Below, piece by piece: positions 8,617-18,332 of a stretch of DNA of 64,000 bases. The position numbers and the translations under genes are program-made. The first letter of the stretch is position 1. Every line of letters begins with the position of its first letter. The stretch lies in NCBI RefSeq assembly GCF_008711325.1, contig NZ_VXDB01000005.1, positions 62,001 to 126,000 on the forward strand, written 5' to 3'. The stretch comes from Roseibium sediminis. GTDB lineage: Bacteria; Pseudomonadota; Alphaproteobacteria; Rhizobiales; Stappiaceae. The notes under the pieces are model-generated. The model made no database searches. It was not told the origin of the DNA and was given only the letters and a program-made list of their open reading frames with translations.

Positions 8617-10479
8617 GTGAAGACCGACCGCAGAACGTTCCTGAAGCTCGCCGGAGCTGCGTCTCTCTCGCCTTTATTGCCCGGACTGACCGGGCAGGCC
8701 GCAGCAGCTGCTGCAGTTCACGGGCTCTCGGTTTTCGGCGACCTGAAATACGGTCCCGACTTCACCCATTTTTCCTATGTTGATCCGGAAGCTCCAAAGG
8801 GCGGCAAGTTCTCGTTCCGGGTGCCCTATTGGTACTACAATCAGAACACCCAGACCTTTAATTCCTTCAACAGCTACATCCTGAAGGGGGATGCGCCGCC
8901 GCGCATGGAGATGTGCTTTGACAGCCTCATGGTGCGGGCCTGGGACGAGCCGGATGCGATTTACGGGCTTGTTGCGGAAAGCGTGGAGATTTCGGAAGAC
9001 GGCAATTCATACGTCTTCAATCTGCGCCCGGAAGCCCGGTTTCATGACGGGTCAAAGCTGACGGCAGAGGATGTCGCCTTCTCCCTGATCCTCCTGAAGG
9101 CAGACGGACACCCGCTCATCAGCCAGACGATCCAGGAACTGAAGGATACGGAAGTGCTGGACGAGCACCGCGTTGCCGTTCACTTCACCGGCAATCAGAC
9201 CCGCCAGCTGCCGCTGGAAGTGGCGCAGTTGCCGATCTTCTCCAAACGCTACTACACGACCTACGACTTCAAGCAGACGACTCTGACGCCGCCGCTCTCC
9301 TCCGGCCCCTACAAGGTCGGCAAACACGCTGTCGGTCGCTTCATCGAATACAACCGGTTGCCTGACTATTGGGGCAAGGACCTGCCGGTCATGGCCGGTC
9401 AGTTCAACTTCGACGTCATCCGCGTGGATCTGTTCCGCGACTATCAGGTGGCGTTCGAGGCCTTCAAGAAGGGCGATGTCACCTATCAGGAGGAATTCAG
9501 CTCCAAGATATGGTCGACCGAATATACGTTCCCGGCCATCGAGGACGGGCGAGTGGTGCGCACGACCTTCCCGGACGGGCGTCCTTCCGGCGCGCAGGGC
9601 TGGTTCTTCAATACGCGCCGCAAGAAATTTTCCGATCCGCGCGTGCGTGAGGCGATCGGGTATGCATTCGATTTCGAGTGGTCCAACAAATCGCTCTTTT
9701 ACAGTCTCTATGAGCGGACCCAGTCCTTCTTCGAGAATTCGGTCATGAAGGCGAATGGGGTGCCGGATGCCGCAGAACTGGCGCTGCTCGAACCCTATCG
9801 CGGCAAGGTGCCCGATGAAGTCTTCGGCGAGCCCTATCTGCCGCCTGTGTCGAATGGTTCCGGTTTTGATCGCTCCATGCTGGCCAAGGCGAACCAGTTG
9901 CTCAAGGACGCCGGGTATACGCGAAAGGGCGATGAGCTGGTCGATCCGGACGGCGTGCCGCTTACCATCGAGTTCTTGAACAACTCGCCGTCCTTTGAGC
10001 GGATTGTTCTTCCCTTCATCACCAATCTGGAGCGGTTGGGCATCAAGGCGAACTTCCGCGTGGTCGATCCGGCCCAGTATCAGTCGCGGTTGAACGAATT
10101 CGACTTTGATGTCTGCACGCGGCGCTATTCTCTGGATTCGACCCTGTCGGATGCCATTCGGACCTACTGGTCATCTGCATCAGCTCAAACGGCCGGGAGT
10201 CGCAACCTGGCCGGGATTGCTGACCCTGTTGTCGACGAATTGATCGAAAAGGCGCTGGCGGCCGAAAACCGTGAGGACATGGTCATTGCCGCGCGTGCTC
10301 TCGACCGCGTGTTGCGGGCCGGGCGCTATTGGGTGCCGCAATGGTTCAGTGGCACTCACAAGATCGCCATGTGGGACATGTTTGGCGCGCCGGACAAGAA
10401 GCCGGATTACTTCTTCCCGGTCGAATCCACTTGGTGGTTCGACGCGGAAAAGGCGAAAGCCATCGGAATGGCAAAGTAA
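8617..10479 (+). CDS. Periplasmic peptide-binding protein, second YejA paralogue (Tat signal)
   Basis: A second family 5 solute-binding protein (620 residues), a diverged paralogue of the preceding gene; both share blocks such as HFSYVDPEAPKGG/HFDYVNPDAPKGG, SGPYK and YWVPQWFSG/YVIPQWYVD. Unlike the first it starts with a twin-arginine signal (DRRTFLKLAGAAS, residues 4-16), so it is probably exported folded. The start is GTG at 8617 with GTGAGG six bases upstream; the frame runs open further upstream but only through the end of the previous gene. It serves the same permeases as yejA1, presumably with different peptide specificity. Confidence 0.92.
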   Translation: MKTDRRTFLKLAGAASLSPLLPGLTGQAAAAAAVHGLSVFGDLKYGPDFTHFSYVDPEAPKGGKFSFRVPYWYYNQNTQTFNSFNSYILKGDAPPRMEMCFDSLMVRAWDEPDAIYGLVAESVEISEDGNSYVFNLRPEARFHDGSKLTAEDVAFSLILLKADGHPLISQTIQELKDTEVLDEHRVAVHFTGNQTRQLPLEVAQLPIFSKRYYTTYDFKQTTLTPPLSSGPYKVGKHAVGRFIEYNRLPDYWGKDLPVMAGQFNFDVIRVDLFRDYQVAFEAFKKGDVTYQEEFSSKIWSTEYTFPAIEDGRVVRTTFPDGRPSGAQGWFFNTRRKKFSDPRVREAIGYAFDFEWSNKSLFYSLYERTQSFFENSVMKANGVPDAAELALLEPYRGKVPDEVFGEPYLPPVSNGSGFDRSMLAKANQLLKDAGYTRKGDELVDPDGVPLTIEFLNNSPSFERIVLPFITNLERLGIKANFRVVDPAQYQSRLNEFDFDVCTRRYSLDSTLSDAIRTYWSSASAQTAGSRNLAGIADPVVDELIEKALAAENREDMVIAARALDRVLRAGRYWVPQWFSGTHKIAMWDMFGAPDKKPDYFFPVESTWWFDAEKAKAIGMAK

Positions 10480-10500
10480 CAGGACGGAAACGACACCTCC

Positions 10501-11619
10501 ATGGGCGCCTATATTCTCCGCCGTCTGCTTTTGATGATCCCGACACTTGTCGGCATCATGGCAATCAATTTCGTGATCATCCAGTTCGCGCCCGGCGGTC
10601 CTGTCGAGCGGGTTATAGCCCAGCTGCAGGGAACCGACGTATCGGCAACCGCACGTGTCAGTGGGGGAGGTGGTGATTTTGGCGGTGGCGGCGCTGACAC
10701 GACGGGGTCGGGTCTGGGTGCAGATGCCGGATCTTCGAAATATCGTGGGGCGCAGGGCCTCGACCCGGAGTTCATCAAGCAACTGGAAGCTCAGTTCGGC
10801 TTCGACAAGCCGCCGCTCGAGCGGTTCCTCACGATGCTGTGGGACTACGCGCGTTTTGACTTCGGCGAGAGCTATTTTCGGGATATCCGGATCCTGGACC
10901 TGATCGCCGAGAAGCTGCCGGTTTCGATCTCCCTCGGGCTCTGGATGACGCTGTTATCCTATCTCGTGTCGATCCCACTCGGGATCAAAAAGGCGGTGAG
11001 TGACGGCTCCCGTTTCGACGTATGGACCTCCGGGGTCATTGTCGTGGCCTACGCTATTCCCGGCTTCCTCTTTGCGGTGCTTTTGATTGTTCTCTTTGCG
11101 GGCGGATCGTTCTGGGACTTCTTCCCGCTGCGCGGACTGGTGTCTGAAAACTGGGAAAGCCTGTCCTGGCCGGCACGGATTGCGGACTATTTCTGGCATC
11201 TGGCCTTGCCGCTGACAGCCATGGTGCTCTCCGCTTTCGCCACGACGACCCTTTTGACCAAGAATTCGTTTCTCGACGAAATCCGCAAGCAGTATGTCGT
11301 CACCGCCCGATCCAAGGGGCTGACAGAGCGTCAGGTTCTGTATGGCCACGTTTTCCGTAACGCCATGCTGATCGTCGTGGCGGGGTTCCCGGGCGCATTC
11401 ATCTCTTCTTTCTTTGCCGGCTCCTTGTTGATCGAAACGATCTTTTCGCTCGATGGCCTTGGGCTGCTCGGCTTTGAATCCGTGATCAATCGAGACTACG
11501 CGGTGGTCTTTGCAACGCTCTATATCTTCTCGCTCATGGGACTTCTGGTGAACCTCATTTCGGACCTGACCTATACCTGGATCGATCCCCGGATCGACTT
11601 TGAGACACGAGAGGTCTGA
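10501..11619 (+). CDS. yejB: Peptide ABC transporter permease (YejB-like)
   Basis: Inner-membrane permease (372 residues) of the Yej peptide importer. It begins [19 protein letters not shown], the classic first helix of binding-protein-dependent permeases of this class. A long periplasmic Gly/Ser-rich stretch follows (residues about 55-85, [12 protein letters not shown]), characteristic of YejB compared with DppB/OppB. The cytoplasmic EAA-like loop is visible as [27 protein letters not shown], which docks on the ATPase. Six helices are expected. It sits 21 bases after yejA2 and 4 bases before yejE. Confidence 0.93.
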   Translation: MGAYILRRLLLMIPTLVGIMAINFVIIQFAPGGPVERVIAQLQGTDVSATARVSGGGGDFGGGGADTTGSGLGADAGSSKYRGAQGLDPEFIKQLEAQFGFDKPPLERFLTMLWDYARFDFGESYFRDIRILDLIAEKLPVSISLGLWMTLLSYLVSIPLGIKKAVSDGSRFDVWTSGVIVVAYAIPGFLFAVLLIVLFAGGSFWDFFPLRGLVSENWESLSWPARIADYFWHLALPLTAMVLSAFATTTLLTKNSFLDEIRKQYVVTARSKGLTERQVLYGHVFRNAMLIVVAGFPGAFISSFFAGSLLIETIFSLDGLGLLGFESVINRDYAVVFATLYIFSLMGLLVNLISDLTYTWIDPRIDFETREV

Positions 11620-11623
11620 TCCG

Positions 11624-12772
11624 ATGAATGTTTCGACAGACACCCCACTTCCAGTGACAAGCGCAGCTCCGAAGCGCCCTTGGCTCAGCCCGATCAACCA
11701 GCGTCGCCTTGCCAATTTCAAGGCCAATCGGCGCGGCTTCTGGTCGCTTTGGATTTTCCTGCTGCTGTTTTTTCTGGCCATGGGAGCAGAGTTTTTGACC
11801 AATGACCGGCCTATTCTCGTCTCCTACAAGGGCGAGCTCCTGCTGCCGGTCTTTATTGAATATCCGGAAGAAAAATTCGGCGGGTTTCTCGCGGTGACCG
11901 ATTACCGAGATCCCTACATTCAGGAAGAAATCAATGCCGACGGCTGGATGCTCTGGCCGCCGGTTCGCTATTCCTATCGCTCGGTGAACAAGGAAATCCC
12001 GGTTCCGGCACCAGCTCCCCCATCCTGGACGATGGACAAGGAACAGCGGTGCTCGCGCTATCCGCAGGGCGTCGAGGATCCGAATTGCGTCATCGGCAAC
12101 TGGAACTGGCTCGGGACCGATGATCAGGGCCGGGACGTTCTGGCCCGTCTGGTCTACGGCTTCCGGATTTCTGTTCTGTTCGGCTTGGCGCTTACGCTTG
12201 CCTCGTCCGTGATTGGTATCGCAGCAGGGGCCGTTCAGGGCTTTTATGGCGGCTGGGTAGACCTGATCTTCCAGCGCTTCATCGAAATCTGGACCGCGAT
12301 CCCGACGCTTTATCTGATCCTGATCGTCTCGTCCGTGCTTGCTCCGGGCTTCTGGACCCTGTTTACGATCCTGCTGGCCTTCTCGTGGGTGGCGCTCGTT
12401 GGCGTGGTTCGCGCAGAATTCCTGCGTGGCCGAAACTTTGAGTATATTTCCGCCGCCCGGGCGCTGGGCGTCTCCAACCGGGTGATCATGTGGCGGCATC
12501 TCCTGCCGAATGCCATGGTGGCAACACTCACCTTCATGCCCTTCATCCTGAACGGATCGATCTCGACCCTAACCGCACTGGACTTTCTCGGTTTCGGCTT
12601 GCCACCCGGCTCGGCCTCGCTTGGCGAATTGCTGGCGCAGGGCAAAAACAACCTTCAGGCCCCGTGGCTTGGCATCACCGGATTTATTGTCATCTCGCTG
12701 ATGCTGAGCTTGTTGATTTTCATTGGTGAAGCGGTGCGCGATGCCTTCGACCCGCGCAAGAGCCTGGCCTGA
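11624..12772 (+). CDS. yejE: Peptide ABC transporter permease (YejE-like)
   Basis: Partner permease (382 residues) of YejB. It has an N-terminal cytoplasmic tail (SPINQRRLANFKANRRGFWSLW) before helix 1, a periplasmic region of about 130 residues typical of YejE, then GTDDQGRDVLARLVYGFRISV and the EAA-type loop FEYISAARALGVSNRVIMWRHLLPNA. The start MNVSTDT at 11624 lies four bases after the yejB stop, so translation is probably coupled. The stop is followed at once by the GAGGAGGT ribosome site of yejF. Confidence 0.93.
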   Translation: MNVSTDTPLPVTSAAPKRPWLSPINQRRLANFKANRRGFWSLWIFLLLFFLAMGAEFLTNDRPILVSYKGELLLPVFIEYPEEKFGGFLAVTDYRDPYIQEEINADGWMLWPPVRYSYRSVNKEIPVPAPAPPSWTMDKEQRCSRYPQGVEDPNCVIGNWNWLGTDDQGRDVLARLVYGFRISVLFGLALTLASSVIGIAAGAVQGFYGGWVDLIFQRFIEIWTAIPTLYLILIVSSVLAPGFWTLFTILLAFSWVALVGVVRAEFLRGRNFEYISAARALGVSNRVIMWRHLLPNAMVATLTFMPFILNGSISTLTALDFLGFGLPPGSASLGELLAQGKNNLQAPWLGITGFIVISLMLSLLIFIGEAVRDAFDPRKSLA

Positions 12773-12782
12773 GGAGGTGTTG

Positions 12783-14414
12783 ATGTCTGAAGATACGCTC
12801 CTTGAAGTCAAGGATCTCTCCGTCGCCTTCACCCAGGGCGGCAGGACCGGCACAGCGGTGAACCGTATTTCGTTCAACATCAAAAAGGGCGAGACAGTTG
12901 CCCTCGTTGGCGAAAGCGGCTCGGGCAAATCCGTCTCTGCGCTCTCTGTCCTGAAACTGTTGCCATATCCTGCGGCTTCTCATCCCTCCGGCGAAATCCT
13001 GTTTCGCGGGCAGGACCTGCTGTCGGCCAGCGACAACGAAATGCGCAAGGTTCGCGGCAACGAGATCTCGATGATCTTTCAAGAGCCGATGACCTCGCTC
13101 AACCCGCTCCATACGGTCGAACGGCAGGTGTCGGAAATCCTCAAGATCCACCGGGGCATGAGCGACACGGCCGCCCGTGAACGGGTGCTGGAGCTTCTGA
13201 CCCAGGTTGGTATCCGGGAGCCGGAAACCCGCCTTGCTTCCTATCCGCACCAGCTGTCAGGCGGCCAGCGCCAGCGCGTCATGATTGCGATGACGCTCGC
13301 CAATGAGCCTGAACTCCTGATTGCTGATGAACCGACAACCGCACTTGATGTCACGGTTCAGGCCCAGATCCTGAAGCTTCTGAAGGAATTGCAGGCCGAG
13401 CGGGGCATGGCCATGCTGTTCATCACCCATGATCTGGGCATTGTGGAGAAATTCGCCGACCGGGTCTGCGTGATGACCAAAGGCGAAATTGTTGAGCAAG
13501 GCTTGGTGCGCGAAATCTTCGACAATCCGCAGCACCCTTATACCAGGCACCTTCTGGCTGCCGAGCCAAAGGGACAGCCACCGGTGCAGGACGAAAGCCG
13601 TCCAGTGGTCATGGAGGCAGATGACCTCAAGGTCTGGTTCCAGATCAAGCGCGGGTTTCTGCGCAAGACCGTTGGTCATGTGAAGGCGGTCGACGGGATC
13701 GATGTGAGGGTTCGCGAAGGTCAGACGCTCGGGATCGTGGGGGAAAGCGGGTCTGGCAAGACAACTCTTGGCCTAGCGCTCCTGCGCATGATTTCATCCA
13801 CCGGCCGGATTGCTTTCAAGGGGCAGGAGATTCAGGAAAATTCTTGGAAGGAGATGCGCCCGCTGCGACGGGACATCCAGATCGTGTTTCAGGATCCATT
13901 CGGGGCGCTCAGTCCCCGCATGTCCGTGGCCGACATTGTCGGCGAAGGCCTGCAGGTTCACTTTCCGCAGCTGAGTGCCGAGGAACGGGATCGAAAGGTT
14001 GCAGGCGCGCTGGAGGAAGTGGGTCTTGATGCTGAAACCCGGCACCGTTATCCGCACGAATTTTCCGGCGGTCAGCGTCAGCGCATTTCAATCGCCCGTG
14101 CCATGGTGCTGGAGCCGAAATTCGTCATGCTGGACGAGCCAACCTCCGCGCTCGACATGAGCGTTCAGGCTCAGGTGGTGGATTTGCTGCGTGATTTGCA
14201 AAGAAAGCACGGCCTTGCCTACCTCTTTATCTCCCACGACCTGAAAGTCGTTCGGGCGCTCGCCAACGAAGTGGTCGTGATGCGGCAGGGCAAGGTGGTG
14301 GAAAGCGGACTGGCAGCAGATGTCTTCGACAACCCGCAAACCGACTATACCAAAGCCCTCATGGCCGCGGCCTTCCGCCTGGAAACAGCGGAAGAAGGCG
14401 TTGTTAGCGAATAG
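12783..14414 (+). CDS. yejF: Peptide ABC transporter ATPase, duplicated domain (YejF-like)
   Basis: Energises the Yej importer. The 543 residues contain two complete ABC ATPase domains in one chain. Domain 1 has Walker A GESGSGKS, signature LSGGQRQRV, Walker [14 protein letters not shown] and His-switch ITHDL. Domain 2 has [30 protein letters not shown] and ISHDL. The first domain ends with the oligopeptide-transporter type [14 protein letters not shown]. The start at 12783 is fixed by GAGGAGGT at 12771-12778. It is the last gene of the five-gene operon; I saw no clear terminator in the 52 bases before the convergent lipoprotein gene. Confidence 0.94.
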   Translation: MSEDTLLEVKDLSVAFTQGGRTGTAVNRISFNIKKGETVALVGESGSGKSVSALSVLKLLPYPAASHPSGEILFRGQDLLSASDNEMRKVRGNEISMIFQEPMTSLNPLHTVERQVSEILKIHRGMSDTAARERVLELLTQVGIREPETRLASYPHQLSGGQRQRVMIAMTLANEPELLIADEPTTALDVTVQAQILKLLKELQAERGMAMLFITHDLGIVEKFADRVCVMTKGEIVEQGLVREIFDNPQHPYTRHLLAAEPKGQPPVQDESRPVVMEADDLKVWFQIKRGFLRKTVGHVKAVDGIDVRVREGQTLGIVGESGSGKTTLGLALLRMISSTGRIAFKGQEIQENSWKEMRPLRRDIQIVFQDPFGALSPRMSVADIVGEGLQVHFPQLSAEERDRKVAGALEEVGLDAETRHRYPHEFSGGQRQRISIARAMVLEPKFVMLDEPTSALDMSVQAQVVDLLRDLQRKHGLAYLFISHDLKVVRALANEVVVMRQGKVVESGLAADVFDNPQTDYTKALMAAAFRLETAEEGVVSE

Positions 14415-14466
14415 AGCTCAATGGGCTGTGGCTTGTCGAAGATCGGCAACCGGATCTGCACGCTTG

Positions 14467-15087
14467 TCAGATGCAATCATGTGTCGCAACTGCATCGGGG
14501 CCTGTGATCACCTTGCGAATATCATAATTGCGAAGCAGCGTGATGTATTCTCCAAGTTCAGCAGTCTTGATGAACGTTGAAACCGGGATCGGGCCCGCCG
14601 GCGGGGTTGAAGATTCACATCCTGCAAGGCTGACATCCATGCTGCCTTTCACGGCTTTCCCTTTTGTTTGTTTTAGGGCTGTCAGCCTCCGCTGGATCGA
14701 ACGCATGTCTTGAACATCCCTGTTTGAAAGGCGGAATATTTCCAGCCGTGTTCCCGGCTTTAGCAAACCGGCAAGTTCAGCCCTTTCGCTTTCTGACCGG
14801 TCGGGCACCAGGGTAAAGGTCTTTTTTACCAGATCATTGGTCGCGTTTTCCACTCGAGCCGCAAATTCAAGCTTTGCACCCTGTCTGGGCACGCGAAGGG
14901 CATCTGGGTAAGCTACGGCTATGCGGATCGCGGCAGGGTCTGTTTGTAGCATGTCCACTTTGGAAAGGCGTTCAATGCTTGCCATAGGGACGTGCCCACA
15001 AGCGGCCAGGAAGGCAAGTGTCGCAAAAAGGGCCATGGTCCTTGAAAGGAGCAGAGCCCGGTTTTCAATTTTGCACAAAAACATCAT
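14467..15087 (-). CDS. Putative lipoprotein of unknown function
   Basis: I do not recognise this 206-residue protein. It has a signal peptide with a lipobox (FLAAC, Cys at residue 30), so it should be lipidated and anchored in the periplasm. The mature part has no membrane segments, is rich in charged residues, and contains a helical stretch (QDMRSIQRRLTALKQT) and two late cysteines (CESS and the penultimate HDCI) that could form a disulfide. The start could be the ATG at 15087 or a Met 17 residues later (MALFATLAFL). Convergent with yejF, no operon partner, and its upstream region is AT-rich and may hold the promoter. Confidence 0.7.
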   Translation of the reverse strand: MMFLCKIENRALLLSRTMALFATLAFLAACGHVPMASIERLSKVDMLQTDPAAIRIAVAYPDALRVPRQGAKLEFAARVENATNDLVKKTFTLVPDRSESERAELAGLLKPGTRLEIFRLSNRDVQDMRSIQRRLTALKQTKGKAVKGSMDVSLAGCESSTPPAGPIPVSTFIKTAELGEYITLLRNYDIRKVITGPDAVATHDCI

Positions 15088-15425
15088 TTTGCTCCAAAAA
15101 ATTATCGCAAAACAATAAGAAATTAAAATTATGTCAGAATAATGACGCTATAAGCTGTGTGAATAATACGTGCAACCGAGACGGCGTCATGCCACAGTCC
15201 TCGCGATGGGGCTGTTCCGGGCGCTTCTTCGATCTGAAGAAGCCGTCGGATTAGAAGTTGGAGAATATGTAATCTGTCTCGCCCTTGGAATCCTGCGCTT
15301 CCTTGACGATTTTCGGGTTCAAAGTCGCCACATCGATAAAGGGAATGTCAAAAGCATCAGGGTTGGGATATTCACCTTACGGCAACCATAACAACTGTTC
15401 TTCTGGCAGTTGAATTTTTAATGGA
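15088..15425. other. Gene-free stretch between two minus-strand genes
   Basis: About 340 bases without an intact gene. The left part (15070-15170) is AT-rich and probably holds the promoter of the lipoprotein gene. A perfect inverted repeat GCTTCTTC/GAAGAAGC lies at 15223-15243. The right part contains the decayed gene end described separately (15251-15376). Confidence 0.6.
15251..15376 (-). pseudogene. Possible 3-prime remnant of a lost gene
   Basis: Reading the minus strand from 15376 to the stop at 15251-15253 gives 41 codons beginning GEYPNPDAFD and ending GETDYIFSNF. The composition is protein-like (balanced charged, hydrophobic and proline residues) but there is no start codon, and an in-frame TAA lies immediately upstream at 15377-15379, beyond which the frame is not protein-like. 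This is what the surviving end of a deleted gene would look like. The parent family is not recognised. Chance remains possible given the short length. Confidence 0.4.
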
Positions 15426-16625
15426 CTACCCGATCCAGCAGGTCGCAAAATAGCCACCGGCTTCCTGATCCTTGCCGATGGAGCGGCGGGTCTTGAAGCC
15501 GATCAGGCCGTCGGCTCCGCCGACATCATGTCCCTTGGCTTCCAGCTTTTGCTGTAACGTGCGAACAGCGCCGCGTGTTGTTGCCTTTGTGGGCTTCCAT
15601 TCGCCGACGAAGCCGGAATTGCTGCCATAGCGGTCGGCGAGATGGCCAACGAACAGGGCGTAGGCGTCGGACTCGTTGTATTCCTTGATCACATAGAAAT
15701 TCTCGGTCGCGATGAAGGCCGGGCCATAGCGTCCGGCGGGCAGCAGGATGTTTCCGGGTTGATTCACCTCGTTGGAGGGAAAGGGGCGGCCACTGACCCG
15801 AGTGACACCTTCGCCCACAAACGCGGAGATCGGTTGCCGGTTGTCTGGTCCTTCCCGCGTGCAGGAAACGCTGTTCGGCAGATTGATTTCAAAGCCCCAC
15901 TCCCGGCCCTTCACCCATCCGTGCAGGGAGAGATAGTTGGCGATGGAGGCCATCGTATCGATCTCTGACCGCCAGATATCACGGCGCCCGTCGCCGTCGA
16001 AGTCGACTGCATATTTCAAAAAGCTGGACGGCATGAACTGGGGTTGTCCCATGGCTCCGCCCCAGGAGCTTTTCATTGACGAACGTGAGATATGTCCGTC
16101 CTGAAGGATCTTCAGCGCGCTGATCAGCTCCTGTTTGAAGAAGTCTCGCCGCTCGCCCATGAACGCGCGCGTTGCCAAAACCTCAACGGCGTCATGCGGT
16201 ATCTTGGCACCGCCATACCCCGATTCCCGCGCCCAGATGGCCAGAATGATCCCCTTGGGGACGCCATAGGTTGCCTCGATCTTCGCCAATGTTCGGGCGT
16301 GCTTGTTCATCAAGGCGCGTCCGGGACCAACAAGGGCGTTGAATTGGCTTTCGCGAAAATAGTTGGCAGGCGCGCGAAACTCGGCCTGAAAGTTGACTTT
16401 TGGCGGGTTGCCCTTGCCATAGGGACCGATCAGGCCGGGGAGCTTGGTGTTCGGGGTCAGACCGCTCAGCTCCCTTTTGAGCACGCTGTCTGAAATCCCC
16501 TGCGCCTTGGCTGCCGGTATCACTTCGTTCGTCAGATACCGCTGAAACTCGGCATCATGCGGCCCGGCAAAGGCAAGGCTTGAAACAAGCGAAAAACCAA
16601 GGGCAACAAGCAGGCGGCGGATCAT
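15426..16625 (-). CDS. Lytic murein transglycosylase (MltB/SltB family) with peptidoglycan-binding domain
   Basis: Cleaves the MurNAc-GlcNAc bond of peptidoglycan in the periplasm, forming 1,6-anhydromuramic ends. The 399 residues comprise a cleavable signal peptide (MIRRLLVALGFSLVSSLAFA), an SLT_2 catalytic domain with the catalytic Glu in ILAIWARESGYGG and the MltB-type blocks GGAMGQPQFMPSSF and DFDGDGRRDIW, and a C-terminal peptidoglycan-binding domain (about 335-399, TRGAVRTLQQKLEAKG and DGLIGFKTRRSI). It lacks a lipobox, so it is soluble rather than a lipoprotein like E. coli MltB. Single gene. Confidence 0.93.
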   Translation of the reverse strand: MIRRLLVALGFSLVSSLAFAGPHDAEFQRYLTNEVIPAAKAQGISDSVLKRELSGLTPNTKLPGLIGPYGKGNPPKVNFQAEFRAPANYFRESQFNALVGPGRALMNKHARTLAKIEATYGVPKGIILAIWARESGYGGAKIPHDAVEVLATRAFMGERRDFFKQELISALKILQDGHISRSSMKSSWGGAMGQPQFMPSSFLKYAVDFDGDGRRDIWRSEIDTMASIANYLSLHGWVKGREWGFEINLPNSVSCTREGPDNRQPISAFVGEGVTRVSGRPFPSNEVNQPGNILLPAGRYGPAFIATENFYVIKEYNESDAYALFVGHLADRYGSNSGFVGEWKPTKATTRGAVRTLQQKLEAKGHDVGGADGLIGFKTRRSIGKDQEAGGYFATCWIG

Positions 16626-16708
16626 GTCCAGCTCCGAAAAGGCAGTATTGATGTCTTCTCCCAGACTAACATGGCGTCGGGATGGCGGGGGCAGAGGCTT
16701 CCCTCAAG

Positions 16709-17287
16709 TCACAGGCGAATCCAGTCGAGCGCCTCTGCAGATTGGGTCGCCAGATCAGTTTTCTTGAAAACGAAATAGTGTCCGCCGCCATTTTGGTCAT
16801 GGCGCCTGGAGATGGGAACCCCCAGCAAATGGCACTTCAACAAGGTGCCGACACCACCGTGGCCAGAAAACAGAACGGGTTCCTCTTCCGGCAAATTGGC
16901 GACTGTCTTTGACACAGCATCAACAATACGCGCCTGTGCATCTCTTGCTCGTTCCCAGCCACGGATGGACTCGTCAGGATTTGAAAAAAACAGATCCGCA
17001 ACGGCTTCAAATTCCTTTGGTGGAAGAAACCCTGTCGCGGACCGGTCGTTTTCGTGAAATTCGTGGCGTATCTGGACAGGAATGCCGACAGGCGCAGCAA
17101 AGATCTCTGCCGTTTCAATCGCCTTGCGTTCTTCGCTTGAAAAAACATGTCCAATACTGCTTGCCCAACCCAACTCCCGGGCTTTCTCAGCCCGGAGCCG
17201 CCCGATCTCGGACAGGCCCCACTCTGGAACCGGGATGTCAGGATCGATCCGCACTTCCGGATGCGTGAGATAGACGCAAAAGGTCAT
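16709..17287 (-). CDS. Histidine phosphatase superfamily protein, THPE subtype
   Basis: A 192-residue member of the histidine phosphatase (phosphoglycerate mutase-like) superfamily. The usual N-terminal RHGE is replaced by THPEV (residues 8-12), keeping the His that would be phosphorylated but losing the neighbouring Arg and Gly. The second catalytic His is kept in SGHGGVGTLL (His143), as is the phosphate-pocket region SSEERKAIETA. THPE variants form a recognised subset in proteobacteria; substrate unknown. The start at 17287 is one base after the nudC stop (TGACATG), so it is translationally coupled to nudC and probably acts in the same small-nucleotide process. Confidence 0.8.
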   Translation of the reverse strand: MTFCVYLTHPEVRIDPDIPVPEWGLSEIGRLRAEKARELGWASSIGHVFSSEERKAIETAEIFAAPVGIPVQIRHEFHENDRSATGFLPPKEFEAVADLFFSNPDESIRGWERARDAQARIVDAVSKTVANLPEEEPVLFSGHGGVGTLLKCHLLGVPISRRHDQNGGGHYFVFKKTDLATQSAEALDWIRL

Positions 17288-17288
17288 G

Positions 17289-18245
17289 TCAGATGCGCTT
17301 CTCCAGCCAACCCATGATGAGGTCGTGAGCAATGGAGATGGATGGGGGAATGATGTGCCCTTCCGGGTGCGTGCCGTTCACCATCTGGCGCACTTCCTCC
17401 CGGTCGCACCATTTGCAGGCTTCCAGCTCGTCATCCTCGATGTGGATGTCGAAGGACAGGGCTTCTCCAACACAGCCAAGCATGAGGTTTGCCGGAAACG
17501 GCCAGGGTTGGTTGGCGATCAGTTCAACCTTGCCGACGCGAATGCCGGATTCTTCCATGGTTTCACGCCGCACGGCTTGTTCGATGGTCTCTCCCGGTTC
17601 CATGAAGCCGGCAAGCGTGGTGTAGACGCCCTCCATCAGGCGTGGGGGTCGGCCAAGGAGCGCGCGGTCACCATCGGTGATCAGCATGATGACACAGGGG
17701 TCGGTTCTCGGGAAATGTTGTCCCTCGCAGGAAGGGCAGTCGCGTCGATAGCCACCTTCCGCCATATGGGTCTTGTCCCCGCAGCGCGAGCAGAACTGAT
17801 GCGTGCGGTGCCAATGGATCAGCGCGCGTGCTTGCGCAAGAATGCCAAGGTGGTTGGGGGAGAGTTCGGCCTGAAGGGCGAGGGTACGCAGGTCAATCAC
17901 CTTGAACCCGTCGAGGAGAGCAACTTCCTCCTCCTCAAGGTCCACCGTTGTCGCGAAATAGCTGGTGCTGCCGTCCGGCAATTGGCCGAGAAACACCATC
18001 TCCTCGCGTTTGGCGCCAAGGCTCAAGGCGATATCCAGGCGATGCCCGATGGCATCTTCCGACCCCTCCGGCAGGAACAGCTTGGTCGGGGTGGAAAGAA
18101 CCACCCGCGCGGTGTCTGCATCCAGTTGAGCTTCCAGAAAGGCCTTGTCCGGGCGCCGGGTGGCCATGCGGTCCAGCGTATTTTCCAGAAAACTCATGGC
18201 GGACTGATCAAGGCCAGTCGGGGACATACGGGATGAAACCGTCAT
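17289..18245 (-). CDS. nudC: NADH pyrophosphatase NudC (Nudix)
   Basis: Hydrolyses NAD(H) to NMN(H) and AMP; NudC also removes NAD caps from RNA in E. coli. The 318-residue protein has the NudC order: N-terminal domain, zinc ribbon with four Cys (CSRCG and CPSC), the Nudix box GFMEPGETIEQAVRRETMEESGI, and the family-specific QPWPFP motif just after it. The start is taken at 18245 (MTVSSRM) because AAGGA lies eight bases upstream; the frame also extends to 18317. It is followed without a gap by the THPE histidine phosphatase. Confidence 0.94.
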   Translation of the reverse strand: MTVSSRMSPTGLDQSAMSFLENTLDRMATRRPDKAFLEAQLDADTARVVLSTPTKLFLPEGSEDAIGHRLDIALSLGAKREEMVFLGQLPDGSTSYFATTVDLEEEEVALLDGFKVIDLRTLALQAELSPNHLGILAQARALIHWHRTHQFCSRCGDKTHMAEGGYRRDCPSCEGQHFPRTDPCVIMLITDGDRALLGRPPRLMEGVYTTLAGFMEPGETIEQAVRRETMEESGIRVGKVELIANQPWPFPANLMLGCVGEALSFDIHIEDDELEACKWCDREEVRQMVNGTHPEGHIIPPSISIAHDLIMGWLEKRI

Positions 18246-18332
18246 TGTGCATCCTTGCGGGCAGCGGAAAGAGGGGAGGGGGCCTGGAGCATCGGGCGTT
18301 TTGTTGGAAACGTCCAAAGATGCTCGTTCATT

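Noticed and set aside
15223..15243. GCTTCTTC/GAAGAAGC inverted repeat as a terminator of the gene remnant
   Set aside because: No T run on either side, so I list it only as an inverted repeat.
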